Under the pieces are notes generated by a model. The model was not told the origin of the DNA, searched no databases, and saw only the letters and a program-made list of their open reading frames with translations. From Colius striatus (lineage: Eukaryota; Chordata; Aves; Coliiformes; Coliidae): a DNA stretch of 64,000 bases. Positions 51,561 to 64,000 of the stretch are shown here, one piece after another. Numbering within the stretch: the stretch's first letter is position 1; each line of letters begins with the position of its first letter. The stretch spans positions 22,164,501 to 22,228,500 of the forward strand of contig NC_084761.1 in NCBI RefSeq assembly GCF_028858725.1, written 5' to 3'. The position numbers and the translations under genes are program-made.

Positions 51561-53790
51561 TAAGGATCTGCTATCTCTACAACTACAATCTAAAAGCAAT
51601 CACATGTGGTGAATAAATTTATTTCCAGGACAACCCAGATAAACTCTCACTGCAACTATTCTGGGCTTTCTAAAAGTGTTATTGCTCCAAGATAAGAGTT
51701 GACTAAAAAACTTGGAGCAAGTTTTCTACCTCTCCTCCCCACCCCAAGCTCTCTTACCATCTTGTTTTCATTGAAATATTTCTCCGGTTGTTCCAGGAAA
51801 ATTTTTCTTTGCCTAGGGACTCACCTTTTCATTGGTACTTGTCTTTTATCAAGTATTTTAGTTTGCCTGAAAGACACTGGAAAGAATAAGACTGGAGCAA
51901 TAGGTAGGAGTTACCCATCTTAGCATCCCTAAAAATTAGGATGCATTTCAGCATTAATCCTTATGAGAAAAACAGAGTTATAACTGAGGGGAGGACAGTA
52001 TCACCTGAGATTAAGGTGAGTCACAGGAGAGGCATTGCAGCTGAAACACAGGCTCATGAAGGATTTCATCTGTCTGTTCCTCTCATGCCAAAACTACCTT
52101 GTCTGCATGTTTTCATCTCCTTGAACTAGAACTTTATTTTTAATCTTTGGCTTAGATGTGCAGTTCGGCTACTGTCTTGGCACAGGTGCTTGTGTCACAC
52201 ACCCAGCCCCTCAACTTCACAAAACAAACCTGAGGAGGCATCAGTGTGTCACCACACATAGTGCTACTGGTTTTTGCGTGCTTGCATTTTTTTATTCCTT
52301 TGGCATGAGTCCTCCTACTCTTTAGTTAGAGCAGCCAATACCTGCAAAGGCAGGCTGTCTTGAAAAAGATGCAAATATAATCTGAAACAAGTTCTTGGGT
52401 ATACAAGCTTTTACACGGAATTGATCTCTCATAAAATACATGGACTTGCTTAATTTCACTAATTTGGCTCATGCATGAGGGAGGAGAGACTGTTAGCTTT
52501 GTTTTCCCAGTAATCAGCTCCTTTCTTAGTAGTGCTCTTATTATGGATGACATGCAAGTGCTTGTTTTGTATTGCTTTGGGCATAAAAAAGGTTCCTAAT
52601 ACTACAGCTAAGCAGTATTGTTACCCAGTTTCTATTCACTGGCCCTATCACACAGGACGTTAACCTACAACACTGATCATATTAATTGCCTACACTTTCT
52701 GGGCTATTATCTAAAGAAGAAAATGACAACCCCAATCTCAGATTTTCAAGTGCAATATATAAACAGAAGTACCTATAAATAGTACTTACCAGCGAAAAAT
52801 CTTCCACTTGGTCTGCAGAGTTCAGAGTGCTGTGTTGCAGTAGATTTTGTATTTGCTCTGTAGAGAGGGGCTGTATGGCTATCCACAGGTTTAGAGCAGA
52901 GCATTCCATAAGCATTTCTCCAGGAACCAGGAGAAAAACCTAATCGTTTCCAAAACTAATTGTTTCTACAGCTATATTTATCTGAAGCAAAAATCAACCC
53001 CAAAATACATTTTAAAATATAAATCCTCTCCTAGGAGGATCCTATCAGAGTGTTGACTTGACCAGCAGAAGTTAGTTTGACAGAAGAAGAGTTGTTTCAC
53101 TAGAGGCATACCAGAACATACTTTGTTCGCGAGAAAGAGAATCCACTTCTGCCTCCCTCCAGCCCAAGGCTTCTGTCAGCTCCAGTCATGCACTAGCTCA
53201 GGCAGACACAAATCATAGAATCACAGAATCATTGAATGGTTTGGGTTGGAAAAGACCTTAAAGCTCATCTCATTCTAATCCCTAAGGGCACCTTCCCCTA
53301 GACCAGGTTGCTCTAAGTCCCATTCAACTCGGCCTTAAACACTTCCAGCAATGAGGCAGCCACAGCCTCTCTGGGCAACCTGTGCCAGTGCCTCACCACC
53401 CACACAAAAAAAAGGATATCCTGCTATCTAATCTCCCCTTTTTCAGTTTGGAGCCATCTCCTCTTGTAGTATGACCACATGCCCTTGCAAAAAAGTCTCC
53501 TGTTTTTTTGTCAGCCTCTTTAGGTAGGGGCAGGCTGTTTCAGTAGCAGGGCTCCATGCTTCTCACCTCCTCCATTATCGCAGCTTGTTAGATCTTCCCT
53601 TCCAAAGCAACAGGTCTCAAGAAGGGATATTGCAGAATCAGTAGTTAGACTCAACTATTTATTTTTTAAAATCTTCCTTAGCTAGTGATTTTAAATTTGG
53701 GTAATGTTTTAGCAATTCACCTTCACATGCAGCTTTCACTATGTACCAGACCGCGTAACCACAAAACCAACGACAGATAAAACACTGCCA
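51561..53790. other. Interval between the convergent genes TIFA and AP1AR
   Basis: About 2.2 kb with no recognised gene. It contains one CR1 fragment (53211-53555). A part may belong to a longer 3' UTR of either gene. Confidence 0.5.
53211..53555 (-). mobile_element. CR1 LINE 3' fragment
   Basis: It starts with AATCATAGAATCACAGAATCA and continues with GGTTTGGGTTGGAAAAGACC, CACAGCCTCTCTGGGCAACC and TTTGGAGCCATC. This is the reverse complement of an avian CR1 3' end, 5'-truncated. It is the best-preserved CR1 copy in the window. The right limit is approximate. Confidence 0.92.
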
Positions 53791-55918
53791 AACATAAGAC
53801 TGACTGAAAATTTTAATGACTTCTAAAATTTGTACAGATACACATTTTACAGGACTGTTGAATCATTTCACAAGTTGTTTATATCGTCTTTCCATTTCTT
53901 AAGTTTCCACAGATAGTAACCATAATTTCCGAAGTCCGTCCATGTGCTGCACAGAATTCTGAAAAGTGGAATGCTGTTAAACATGGCTACAAAACATGCC
54001 CACCACAGTAAAAGCCTTCAGCTGGAGCCAGATTCCTTTTTCCTAAATGCTTGCAGGACTATCAGCTAGTTTAGTCAGAACAACTTAACCTCACGTTTCC
54101 TAGTCAGTGACCACTGCAGGGTTAAGTTACAGTTTCATCAGGTAAAAAAAGGTGTTATTTACATGTTGAGAAAGTTGCCTTCATTTCCATAGGAATATAT
54201 TATACAAATAAACATTCAGGAGAAGTTACACAGTAGTAGCCTATGCCAAACCAAAAAATATACATCTGATGTGTACAAATTTTTAAAGCTTATTACAGGC
54301 CTTGCAATAGTAGATAATTACATTAAAATATTTTCAATGACATAGCTACAATTTAAATTAATAAATGGAATGTTATCAAAATTATGTTCTCTGTTTATTA
54401 GTGTTGCTATTTGTACCAATTTAATCCAAGTGTGCAGTATTTTTGTTCATGTTATCTTGAAGAGGGCCATGCTGGAGTGCCCCTAACATTATCTATAGGT
54501 TTAGATCTAAAAAAGGGACACAATTTGCACTAACAAATTCAGTTCTGATGACGATGCAGACTGACTGCTTAAAATAGGATGTTGCTTTTACTCCACACTG
54601 GTGAAGTTACACCCTGTCCCCCTTTTTTTCAGGGAAAAACAAGACAGCTACACAAAGTAACAGTAGAGGAGAATGGCTTTACTGAAACTTTGGGAAAAGC
54701 TTGAGATCTACAAGCGCTTTGCCCTTTCTCTTTAGTGAATCGTTTATTTGGGGTTTTTTTGGTAAGTAAAACACATCAAATCCCAGGGGAGACCACAGGA
54801 AACATTACACCAGATTTGCAGTAACTGAACACCTCCTTGAATTTCAGTCCATAGCAGCAGCATTAGCCACCCAGTTTAGAGGCACGGGAAAGCTAGAGCA
54901 CTTAAATACAGTATTTTGTAACTGGAACTTCTTGTTTTTCTTTATAAAATGCAGCTATAAGAATTCAGTCTTTAGGTTCTTGTTCTCCCCACCCCAACAG
55001 CAGAGCAATAAGCCCCAGTTTGCTCAGGGAACAATCCTTCTCAATCATTGTTCCAGTCGACAACAAAATAGTTGTAAGGATCATGGAAATAACAGATGTT
55101 GGTCTGTTTGGGGTTGGTGGAGAAATCAAGACTTTGGTCCTCCCCGTTCTCCACTAGATACTGGTTAAAAATTTCCAGTTTGACACACAAAGTATTTTTA
55201 TAGTTGTTACTCTAATCTAGCACACGCTTACTAAGTCTGACATATTATACAACATAGGATCTTACCTTAACCTGGTGATTTATACTACATTTATTGAGGT
55301 TATGTGCTTAGCACTATGTGCTTAGCATAAAGTAATTAAAAAAAAATGGAAAGAGGACAACACAAGGCCAGGAAGACTAGAAGCTAGACCAGGAAAAATG
55401 CAATTTACCATGTGTGAAATCTGTTTTGCAACTGGCTAAATACACCCTCTAAATAGCTAAAGAACAAGTCAAAAAGCACATATTGGAAATAATTATTTTT
55501 AAAATTATTTTTCTATATTCAAGTATTAGATAAACTATATAAGACTGTTTCTGAGATAAATGTTAAGCCAATGATGAATTTTAAAAACAAAATCAGTAGA
55601 AACATCACCCAGAAAAAAAGGCTAGTTAAAATATAGATATGTCAAGCTATGAAGCTTAAATTAGTGCAGACAATTTTATATTAAATCCAGGTATCCAGAA
55701 ATATACACAATAGAATCATCCCAGTTCTCATAAAAGTTTAAAAGGTAGATGATAAAATTGCACTTAGTTCTGAATTAATTCAGATAGCAAGTCATTCCCA
55801 TTCCTTGCTGATCCAGTTATAAGAAAAAAGGGAACCATGTTATAAAAGAACAAATTGGTTTTGTACATTCTATTTCACTTTTCAACATTTGGTCATAAAC
55901 AAGGGCCAGGCAGTTTCA
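53791..55918 (-). other. AP1AR: Probable AP1AR 3' UTR
   Basis: AT-rich, repeat-free sequence after the AP1AR stop codon. Candidate minus-strand poly(A) signals include ATTAAA at 53817-53812 and several AATAAA-like hexamers closer to the stop. The length is therefore uncertain; the full span is only one possibility. Confidence 0.35.
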
Positions 55919-56184
55919 CTATCTGTCTTGGTGATCAGAATCAGATGTCCTTACATCTGACACAGACAAATCTAGTACAGGGTTTACAAATCCCGCATAT
56001 TCTGAATTGCCGTTATCATCCATTTCGGCGCTGACAAAGTCATTCTCCCACTCCAGTCCATTAGAATCATCAGAGGCTGAAGCTGGATGACTTCCTGTCT
56101 TCTTGCTATTAAATTTCAGTGCCGCCCGGAGTATATCTTCTTCTGTTTTGGAGCGTTCTCTCATTGGAATCATCCTGTTCATGC
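55919..56184 (-). CDS. AP1AR: AP1AR last coding exon
   Basis: The acceptor is TTAAATCACAG and the stop TAG is at 55921-55919. It encodes MNRMIPMRERSKTEEDILRA and on to the C-terminus SDHQDR. The acidic stretch GLEWENDFVSAEMDD is highly conserved. The last 20 residues diverge from human. Confidence 0.96.
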
Positions 56185-59100
56185 CTGTGATTTAAGACGA
56201 CGTTTATGAGAAACATGATTTTGAGAGAAGTACTTTTATGTTTGTTTTCACATTAGAAGAAACAAGAAAAATCCAGATTCCAGTACTTTCACTCCTGAGC
56301 ATCACCGTACCTTTTTTTCTGGTAGTAGTGTTTACATTAAATCCTTAGTTTGCAGTCAGACTGGGGCCAAATGAACACATATGTCAGCCATGTTTTAGAG
56401 AGTTCTGAGGGAGACTGGCAACATAGTGAAGCATCTCACTAGCAGTGTTTATTTCTCCTATATATGCAGCCTACTGCCCTGTATTATGGGCATATAAATA
56501 CTACAAGTAAGATTTTTGGTACTGTGCCATTTCCAGAAATGCTGAATGTCTGTGGAAACCTGTGATACTTCCAAAACTTACTGACAAACAGATGAACCAT
56601 CATGATGTGAAACATTTTAAACAGCAGCTAAAACTTATTTAGGTATTGGGTGCATTTGTCTAGGAAAGATCTTCAGTTTGTCTCAAAAGGTATATTTAAT
56701 TTCACACAAAATAAGGCAAAACATTGGTCAGAAAACTGCACAAAGGCATCAGAGATGCTATTTAATTTGTCAGTAGCTATAGGCTTTCTGACAGTGTATC
56801 AAAAGAACCTCTCCCACATCACTGGAAAGGAAAAAGGGAAGGATTTACAGTGTTATCATCATACTTTTTGTATTTCTGTATGGTCCTCTTTATAAACTGT
56901 AACACTTCAGGGCACTAACTATCCATCTGCAGTATTCCAATCCACAACCTCATTTCAGTAGTACCATTATAGAATGATTATACACTACTGTTACTACCTA
57001 GTTCAGGATCTAGGCAATTCCCTGTTTAGAACCACATCATTTGGCAACTCTTCAGTCAAACAACATCATCTTTTGTTACTATTCTTTGTTTTTTTTAAAG
57101 TGAATATACTTTCAAAAACACTAGTTCTCTACTGTGTGTTCAGCTCCTGTACAACTTTATCTGCTAACAGTAAAAATGTGAGACTAGACCATAAATGAAT
57201 ATCCTAGATCACTAAACCCCACTCCCACACACTTAGTTTGTGGAATTGTTCAGTCTTCACGGTAGATTCTGAGAGCACGCACAGTGCCTAGACTTCTGAT
57301 CCTGAGCAACCAATCAGTTCCTTCACGATTTAATACACTTCAGTTGGGCCAGATCTACCAAGAATGTACTGAAAACTACTAAAAGCCCTTGCAATGTTTA
57401 CTAGTACTTCTTTCAAATGACTTCATTCCTTCGTTTGCAGACATTAAGACAAGTTACATTCTTGGGCATAAGCAATCTTCCATAGGTTACCTTACCATCT
57501 CTTCTACTCAAGCTTTGAGGTTACTAGGGAGAAAAGATGCACAGTCATCACAATGAGCAACTCTGAAAAATTATTCCTCTTTGTAGAGCCCAAGCTGGTA
57601 AGAATCAGAAATGGATCTATGTAGTAATTTTGTTCTCTTTTTTCAGGCAGATTTTGACACTTCCCAGCACTTGCTGTTTAGTTACTTCAGAACCAGATGA
57701 ATACTTTTAAGACAATGTGACAGTGATAAGAGATCAATGAATAGCAAACATCACAGCTGGTTAATTCTACACACAAAATTCAATTTCCCAACAAGAGGGA
57801 TAACACAAGGCTGTATGCAACAAGACCCTCAACCAGTCAGAAGGACAAGGCAATTTTGCATGCAGGTATGCCTGGTATAGACTGAATCTTGCTCTCTTCT
57901 GATCTGCAGTAGTTATCTAGAAACATAGAAAGTTAAGGTAACACGGGAGTGAGAGGACAACCCCATTTGTAAAAAAAAAAACAAGGAATGCAATTTTCCC
58001 ATTTCTTAAGCACAGAGAGGAATTACAGAGTTCCCAGAGCACTGCTTCTGCACTGATGCTAATGACTCTGTGTAAAATCCAGCATACTTCAGCATATATG
58101 ATCCTGCCCTAGCTTAAGTTCCTCTTTAATGCTAATAGCTCTTGCACAAACCAGCTAAAAAAAGACGCTGGATATTTCTGAGGAAATCTGTGAAAGTTAA
58201 TTCTTTCAAAACAGGTTTCTGAACCAGACATTTTAGTGTTCTCAACAGTACTGAACATTTAAACTAAAAATTGTGGAAAAAAAAAAATGAGGCAGAAAAA
58301 AAATCTGCTATGCACTGACAAAAGAAATTCTAGCTTACTTTTGGTGAGCTTTTCAAGACTCTGTCTCAAAATTTTGGATTAACTTGGAGACAAAGACAAG
58401 AGATTTTTCAGATTACTGAAGAGAACAGAAAAGATCTGAAACAGCAGCAGCAATTAGGATAGTTGGGATACTCTGACATAAGTTTCCCATAGAAGCTGCA
58501 ATAAAAGTCATTGGGATTTAAAGAAACGCTTCCTGAAATGCTTCAGACTCCTGGCCCACTTCCACATTTTTAACAGAGAACAAGCTGTTTCTTCTGCTGC
58601 AACCTCACAAGAGGGCAGCCTTTCTTTACCATTAGATTTGTTGGCAGTTCCACAAAATTCAGGTAGAGGCAGTAACTGAAGGTTAGAAAGAAATCGATTA
58701 ATTTATTAGGCAGATCATCACATTCATCAAAAGAACCAATTTTCTAGGTTAAAAATAATTTGCCATTTCATTATTACACACTTGACAGAAATTCCAACAT
58801 CATTAAGTTTTAAATCGCCTCTTTTGAAACTGACAAATTTACAGTCACCACAGTTTAAACTGTCAGAATTTTAAACTTTTCAGAATGAAACAGAAAGGCA
58901 GAATAAATACCTTCTTCATCTTCCCACTCTAAATCCAATGAAGTGCTGTCATCATTTCCACTCGTCGACTTTGTTTTGGTCATTAAGTCGCAACTGCTCT
59001 CTGTGTTGGGTGTCAGCACTGTGGCTTCAGAAGAAAGTCCTTCATAAAAAGCCATTATTTTAATTCATAAACATACTTGAATGTGAGGTTCAATACACAA

Positions 59101-61132
59101 AACTAAAATTTCAAATAAAGTTTTTATTGTGCTTTGTGCCCTTTAAACCTCAGGAAAAAATACTTCATCACTTCAAAGCATATACAGCAGCTTTTAGTAT
59201 ACAGCTATCACTAAGATATTGCAAGAGGGCATTTTGCAGTACTGCCTAATAAGAATTCCAGAGATATTTTGTAAACTGTAACCTGGACTTGTGTAAAGCC
59301 TTGCAAAAAACCCCCCAAACAACCAACAACAGAAAACAACCTTCCCTCCCAAAAACCCCAAACTAGTGTTTCCCGAGAATTACCATCAAGTCTCCAGTTC
59401 CTTAGTGACTGTCATTCATCAACATTGTTTATTATATACGTTTCTTTTCCTCTAAATGGTGACTGGAATTTTTAAATACAGGCAGAAAAATCCCATCTTG
59501 TGCTTCATCAGGAAAAGGTTAACCATTAGTACCGTTCTAATTATTTTGATAAAAGATTATTTTAAAAGCTATATGCACACATTTGCACCTTTAATACACA
59601 GTTAGGTTTTACTAGAAAAAGTTAACTGCGTTGATATTGCCTCCACAAAGATGGTTGGAAAGCCTCAGTAAAAAAATTCATACACAAGACTGATTGTTTA
59701 CAGAACTTGCTTTTGAAAACTGGAATGGCTGTAGCACAACTTGTACATGTTGTGTTTTTCAAACACTTGAAGTATCAGAATTAGAGAAGAAAAGAACACA
59801 CAGACGTGTGTGTTTATATGTAAAAAATATTAATAAATTGTTTATCTAGAAAAAGAAATAGCAGTCTGTACTCCTCAGGGTCATTTAACAGTTAAAGGCA
59901 TGGTTAAGAAAAGGAAGACTTACTACTACTTCGAAAAGCTTCATACTGGAATTTTGTATTTCTTAAGAAAAAATCAAGGTCTTCCTCTGCCACAGAGCTG
60001 CAAGAACAACACAGATATTGTTTTTAGCTTTATAAACCTTTAAAGATGCCATAAAAGATACATGAATCTACACAACCCCTAGTTCTACGCTACAAAGTGC
60101 ACAGACCTTTAACTAAAATCTTTATAAAATTATCTACAAAGTGCCTTTCCATCCCTACTCATCACATTCATACACTTCACATCACAGGCCCAAGTTTTAG
60201 TAGCACTTTCAGTTAAAAATAAACCAACTTCTGTCACAAACTAGCTCTTCCCCTCTCATCCTTTGTTGCTTTAAATAATGCCACCTTAATTTTTAATTCC
60301 TTGTTTAACTAACTTAAATTCAAGTCCAGCTACTGCAGTCTTTTCTAAAATCTGGATTTTAGAAATCATGACATAAAACTTCAGCTTTCACCTCTCCTTT
60401 CTAACTATACTCACTTAACTGAAAATCCCTCCTTCTATTCCATTCAAAAATAGGTATTTGATTTTAGATATTTCTTCTAAAATGACATATCATTCCACAG
60501 GGTTTGGGGTTTTTTTTGGGGGGCTGGCTTTTTTCCCCCCTATTTTTTTCCCCCTAACACTGAATACAGAAAGTGGTAGCCAAGAGAACGGAATGAAAAA
60601 TATTAATGAAGAAAGAAGCAGACTATACAAATGATTCAACTCCCCATTTGATTAGGTGCATTTTGATTTGGCATTTCAAACAGGCTTCTGAATAATAAAA
60701 ACATGATTACGTTAGCCAAGACTTTATAGAAAACACAGTTTTAATATAAAACACTAGATTGTTTGTGTGTTTATATATTAGTAGCTGAGAGAAGGTTCCA
60801 TTTTGTATGTATTAGTGTAATAACTAGAGTGAAAATCAGAATGAATGCTAACCACTCTCTAGTTTTGAGGATTAATGGTAGCCAGATTGCATTCAGTAAC
60901 TATTTCCTGTGAAGAAAACGGCAATGAATCAAAACAACTCTGACCTAGAAATGCTGCATATGTAAGGTTTGGAAAACATGCATTTTTTTTTTTTAGTGAG
61001 GGGGAGATGAGCAACAGGAGTAAAATTGGTCACAGTTCTCAAATGTAATTCATAAAATTTTGTATCTTACCTCTGATGTTCTCCATTATTAACAACATGA
61101 GCCCTCTGCGCTATCCTTTGCTGTCTACGTTG
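55919..61132 (-). CDS. AP1AR: AP1AR (gadkin), C-terminal four coding exons
   Basis: AP-1 complex associated regulatory protein, a peripheral membrane protein of trans-Golgi/endosomal vesicles that binds AP-1, kinesin and Arp2/3. Four exons (61132-61071, 59997-59924, 59039-58911 and 56184-55919) have canonical splice sites and consistent phases, and encode the last 176 residues or so. Blocks NNGEHQSS, FRSSRLSSEATVLTPNTESS, STSLDLEWEDEEGMNRM, RSKTEEDILRAALKF and GLEWENDFVSAEMDDNGNSEY match human AP1AR closely. The N-terminal exons (lipidated MGN start, kinesin-binding coiled coil) were not found and probably lie past the right edge. Confidence 0.95.
56185..58910 (-). other. AP1AR intron
   Basis: About 2.7 kb, AT-rich, no recognised repeat or gene. 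A-runs near 57968-57980 and 58278-58289. Confidence 0.5.
58911..59039 (-). CDS. AP1AR: AP1AR internal coding exon (LTPNTESS to EDEEG)
   Basis: The acceptor is TTTTTATGAAG and the donor GAAG|GTATTT. It encodes RLSSEATVLTPNTESS, CDLMTKTKSTSGNDDSTS and LDLEWEDEEG, nearly identical to human. The tryptophan-containing acidic end resembles WASP-type acidic motifs. Confidence 0.96.
59040..59923 (-). other. AP1AR intron
   Basis: About 0.9 kb AT-rich intron with C/A-rich bits near 59308-59360. Nothing else recognised. Confidence 0.5.
59924..59997 (-). CDS. AP1AR: AP1AR internal coding exon (QYEAFRSS)
   Basis: The acceptor is TGTTCTTGCAG and the donor AGTAGTA|GTAAGT. Seventy-four bases encode SVAEEDLDFFLRNTKFQYEA and FRSS. 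Phase 2 in and phase 1 out agree with neighbours. The end is strongly conserved with human; the start is less so. Confidence 0.9.
59998..61070 (-). other. AP1AR intron
   Basis: About 1.1 kb; G/T/C homopolymer runs at 60500-60555, otherwise AT-rich and unremarkable. Confidence 0.5.
61071..61132 (-). CDS. AP1AR: AP1AR internal coding exon (end of coiled coil)
   Basis: The acceptor is TCTTTCCGTAG and the donor CAGAG|GTAAGA. It encodes QRRQQRIAQRAHVVNNGEHQ plus two bases of Ser. Human has ERQRIVQQYHPSNNGEYQSS here, so the C-terminal half fits well. It follows the basic/Glu coiled coil of upstream exons. Confidence 0.88.
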
Positions 61133-64000
61133 CTACGGAAAGAAGTAAATTGTTGAAAAAGCCAAATACAATCTCTGGGAATAATACTTGATACACTAAG
61201 CATTCCTTTAACTGCAACATTAGAAGCAGCACTGTCCTGGTCCTTGGAGCAGTCTTAAGTACAACTCATGAAAAGGCCAACTTTTATTCAAATAAAGGTC
61301 AAATTTTATGATACTGAAGAGACTTGCGGTGCTGTTTTTCATCTCAGAAATCTCTCAATTTACAAAAAGGTAGCTTTGTGAATACAGCTCTCAACATTTT
61401 CACCTATTTCATGCACATAAAAAGGCATCAATTTGTTTAGAAACATGTGATCACCATCTCATTCATGATTGCATCTGTCCATCTCTCTCTCTATTGTCTT
61501 CTTTTTTTAAGCCACACGTACTTTCAATGCACAACTAACATTTGGATTATAATTGACTTGGTTTGCTCTGTGTGTAAGAAGAGTCAGCCCACCACTTAAA
61601 AAGAACTATTTCCTACAGGTCCTTTTATCCCTGTACAGAGCCATATTGCCATCCCCTCTGGTTGTCTGCATCAGCACTAAGTGCTTCATTTATATTAATA
61701 AAAGCTTTGTTGCCTTCCTGGGACTGAAGTCTTACAGGACTTATAGTCTATACACTCTTAAGGTAGAAAGCTTTCATGGTATCCACTAACAGAATGAAAG
61801 ATACAAGAGACGAGCCATAAATGCACTTATTTTGTAGCTGCAAGAGGAACAACAGATGTCATGGAAGTGGGGTTCAGCTCAAATTAAGTTGCTTAAACCC
61901 TAAAACCTGTCTCAAGTTTTTTTTTCCCTACCTTGAAAACATGGCAGCATAGAAACTGAGCACATCAACTATGTGAGTAGAGATAAATCAGTTACAAAAT
62001 AGTAATTGTTCACTGACTATGACAAAGACTAAGATAGAAATGAATGAGATAGCTGTATAGACCACTCTGATACATCTAGCTACTGTAGTTTCTGAAAAAT
62101 CTACTTTCAGTCTTAATGGAAGAGCTGTTCCAGCAGAAAAACAGCAGAAGTATATAAACCAGAATTTTTAATGTCAGCTTTAACTTCATCTTAAAATTGC
62201 TCATTGCTGGGTAAATAGTTTTGTGAGATAACTGCATTGGATCAGCTAGGATATTTCAATCTCAAGATGGTGATGGCTTCATTTCTTGGCACACTTTCCA
62301 TCTTGGGTATTGAAATAAGTATCAGAATAAGCAGATTTAAACCAGTAACAAAATAGGAACCATTGAAGAAAAAGAAGTATCACGTAACAGTGGTTATAGT
62401 TGAGAAGATCTAAGTATGCAGGGAGAAAGAGACAGGAATTTGTCACCACCATAGTTCACAAGTCTGTAAAAATCCATTACTAACATATGCAGCAATTTTC
62501 ATATACTCACATAATACCCATTTTAATTATCTTCCCATTTTGTCAGGTCACATACAAATACCTAATACTCTAAGTTCCAGGATACACATGTACTAAAATT
62601 TCTCTGCATGACATTTTTAGTAGGGCAACAAGCCAAACTAGTTTTTAAGGGGATGCCATACTTCCAGTGAGAAAGCCATTTTTTTCATTAAGAAGATTGC
62701 TGCTCACAAACAGCCAAGACGTAAGTCACATCTTCAAAAATGGCTTATAGTTTATTTAGAAAGGTTAAATGGTTGATGCATATGTATACAAAAATGCCTC
62801 CTTAAAAATCCTTGTAATCCTTGGGGGTTTTTGTAAAGGAAATAAGTGGTACTAATTTTACTAGAGGAGGGAATTAAAGTCTCTATAATGCATTCTATCT
62901 CAGGTCCTGACTAAAAGAGATGCACATTAAAAAATACAGAAAGTCAAGTTCTCGCACAGAATGCCACAAAATGCCCCCAGCTAAAGCCATAAAACAATCT
63001 ATTTTTGCTCACTTTATAGACCAGAAGTGTAAAAAAAAAAAACGCAGGCAAAAAAAAGTCAGAAACAATTAACCCTCTCATATCAAATGTCAAGAGGATA
63101 GAAAGAGAAATGTGAAATGAGACCTATATTTAGCAACAGAAATACTAGATAAAAACTCAGTCATTGCTATCAAGCTGGAAAGAACATTTCCAATTCCCTC
63201 TTCTGAATCTAGACAATACAGTAGGGTTAAAGATCTCTCCAATAGTCTGAAGTGTACAGTGGGTTTCTCCAATTAACCTACACTTAATCTTTTGAAAATT
63301 TACTTCTGATGGAACACTTACCACATGTCTAGGGGACTGTCTCCCTGAACATGCATACTACAATTGCAGCTCTACACATGAGAGATGAACAGACAGCAAA
63401 AAGTGAAAATGGTCTTTTTAGCATACACACTTCTGGCAAGCTGAAATTTGTCTGAGAGCACATATTTAACAGCTTAAGATAGCAAAAATATTAAATGCAC
63501 CAATCACATGTAACACTTTGAACTGCAACATGAAAACCATCAGTAATATATGCTATCAGGATACAGAACAGCATCTGTTTACAAAGAAAAGCAGGAAAAC
63601 ATAACGTGGCTTTTGTTTTGCTTGAGCAAGCTCCAGAAGCATGGACACCAGACATCTCAAAGTAGGCACAGCTGTATCAAATACAGACGACAGTTAAGTC
63701 ATTACTGGACTTTGGCTACTACACATACGACTCACAAAATGACAGAACTCAGGTTGGAAGGGACCTCAGGAGGGCATCTACTCCAACCTCCTGCACAAAG
63801 CAGGGTCAACAGTAAATTCAGACAACTTGGAAACACAGGGGTTCATGTTAACACAAACCACAGAGATAAGGAACAATTAATTGCATACATACACAAAGAA
63901 CATTTTACTAAGTCTAAATGATATCATAACGTGTGCTTAATTTCAGGGTTTTTCACTAGAAAATCATCGTAGATCACTTGACATTACAGATCAGTAACTT
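61133..64000 (-). other. AP1AR upstream intron to window edge
   Basis: No exon matching the remaining AP1AR N-terminus was recognised; the coiled-coil exons should lie further right. One CR1 remnant is at 63737-63812. Short exons could have been missed. Confidence 0.5.
63737..63812 (-). mobile_element. CR1 LINE 3' remnant
   Basis: AAATGACAGAACTCAGGTTGGAAGGGACCTC followed by GGGCATCTACTCCAACC and TCCTGCACAAAGCAGGGTCAA is an old CR1 3' end in reverse complement. Divergent but recognisable. Confidence 0.8.

Noticed and set aside
61133-64000. Search for the N-terminal AP1AR exons
   Set aside because: No minus-strand segment with the expected Glu/Lys/Gln coiled-coil coding and splice sites was seen.

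Overview
The window is vertebrate nuclear DNA, almost certainly from a bird. Large spliced genes have GT-AG introns, the interspersed repeats are CR1 LINE 3' ends of the avian type, and there is an avian-style solo LTR. Three protein-coding genes can be rebuilt exon by exon, and their order and orientations match the ALPK1-TIFA-AP1AR block of human chromosome 4q25, inverted here. No complete gene was found outside these three.

Layout. From 945 to 29638 on the minus strand lies ALPK1 (alpha-kinase 1), with 13 coding exons whose splice phases close perfectly into a predicted protein of 1211 residues. Its 3' UTR probably ends near 455. Introns hold a solo LTR with a perfect target-site duplication (10509-11062), a CR1 fragment (11728-12010) and long stretches without recognisable genes. 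Two further minus-strand segments with good splice sites (30987-31106 and 40206-40280) are candidate ALPK1 5' UTR exons. From 31 to 47 kb I see no coding gene, only CR1 scraps, simple repeats, a polypurine tract and a hairpin-rich patch. A GC/CpG-rich segment at about 47.2-47.8 kb carries a degenerate tandem repeat and looks like the TIFA promoter and first noncoding exon. TIFA follows on the plus strand with one coding exon (50328-50891). A CR1 copy (53211-53555) lies in the 2-4 kb between TIFA and the convergent gene AP1AR (minus strand). The four C-terminal coding exons of AP1AR are at 55919-61132; its N-terminal exons lie beyond the right edge or were not recognised.

How the genes work together. 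ALPK1 is the cytosolic sensor of bacterial ADP-heptose. On binding it phosphorylates TIFA at Thr9, TIFA oligomerises through its FHA domain, and TRAF6 is recruited to activate NF-kB. Both partners sit head-to-head here. The residues remembered as forming the human ADP-heptose pocket (F61, Q67, R150, R153, D231, K233, T237, F295) are all present at the same numbers, as are TIFA Thr9, the FHA core and a C-terminal TRAF6 motif, so the pathway looks intact. AP1AR (gadkin) is an unrelated trafficking protein that links AP-1 vesicles to kinesin and Arp2/3.

Gene names rest on remembered human proteins and on reading the translations; no alignment or database search was run. UTR limits, transcription starts and noncoding regulatory calls are inference.
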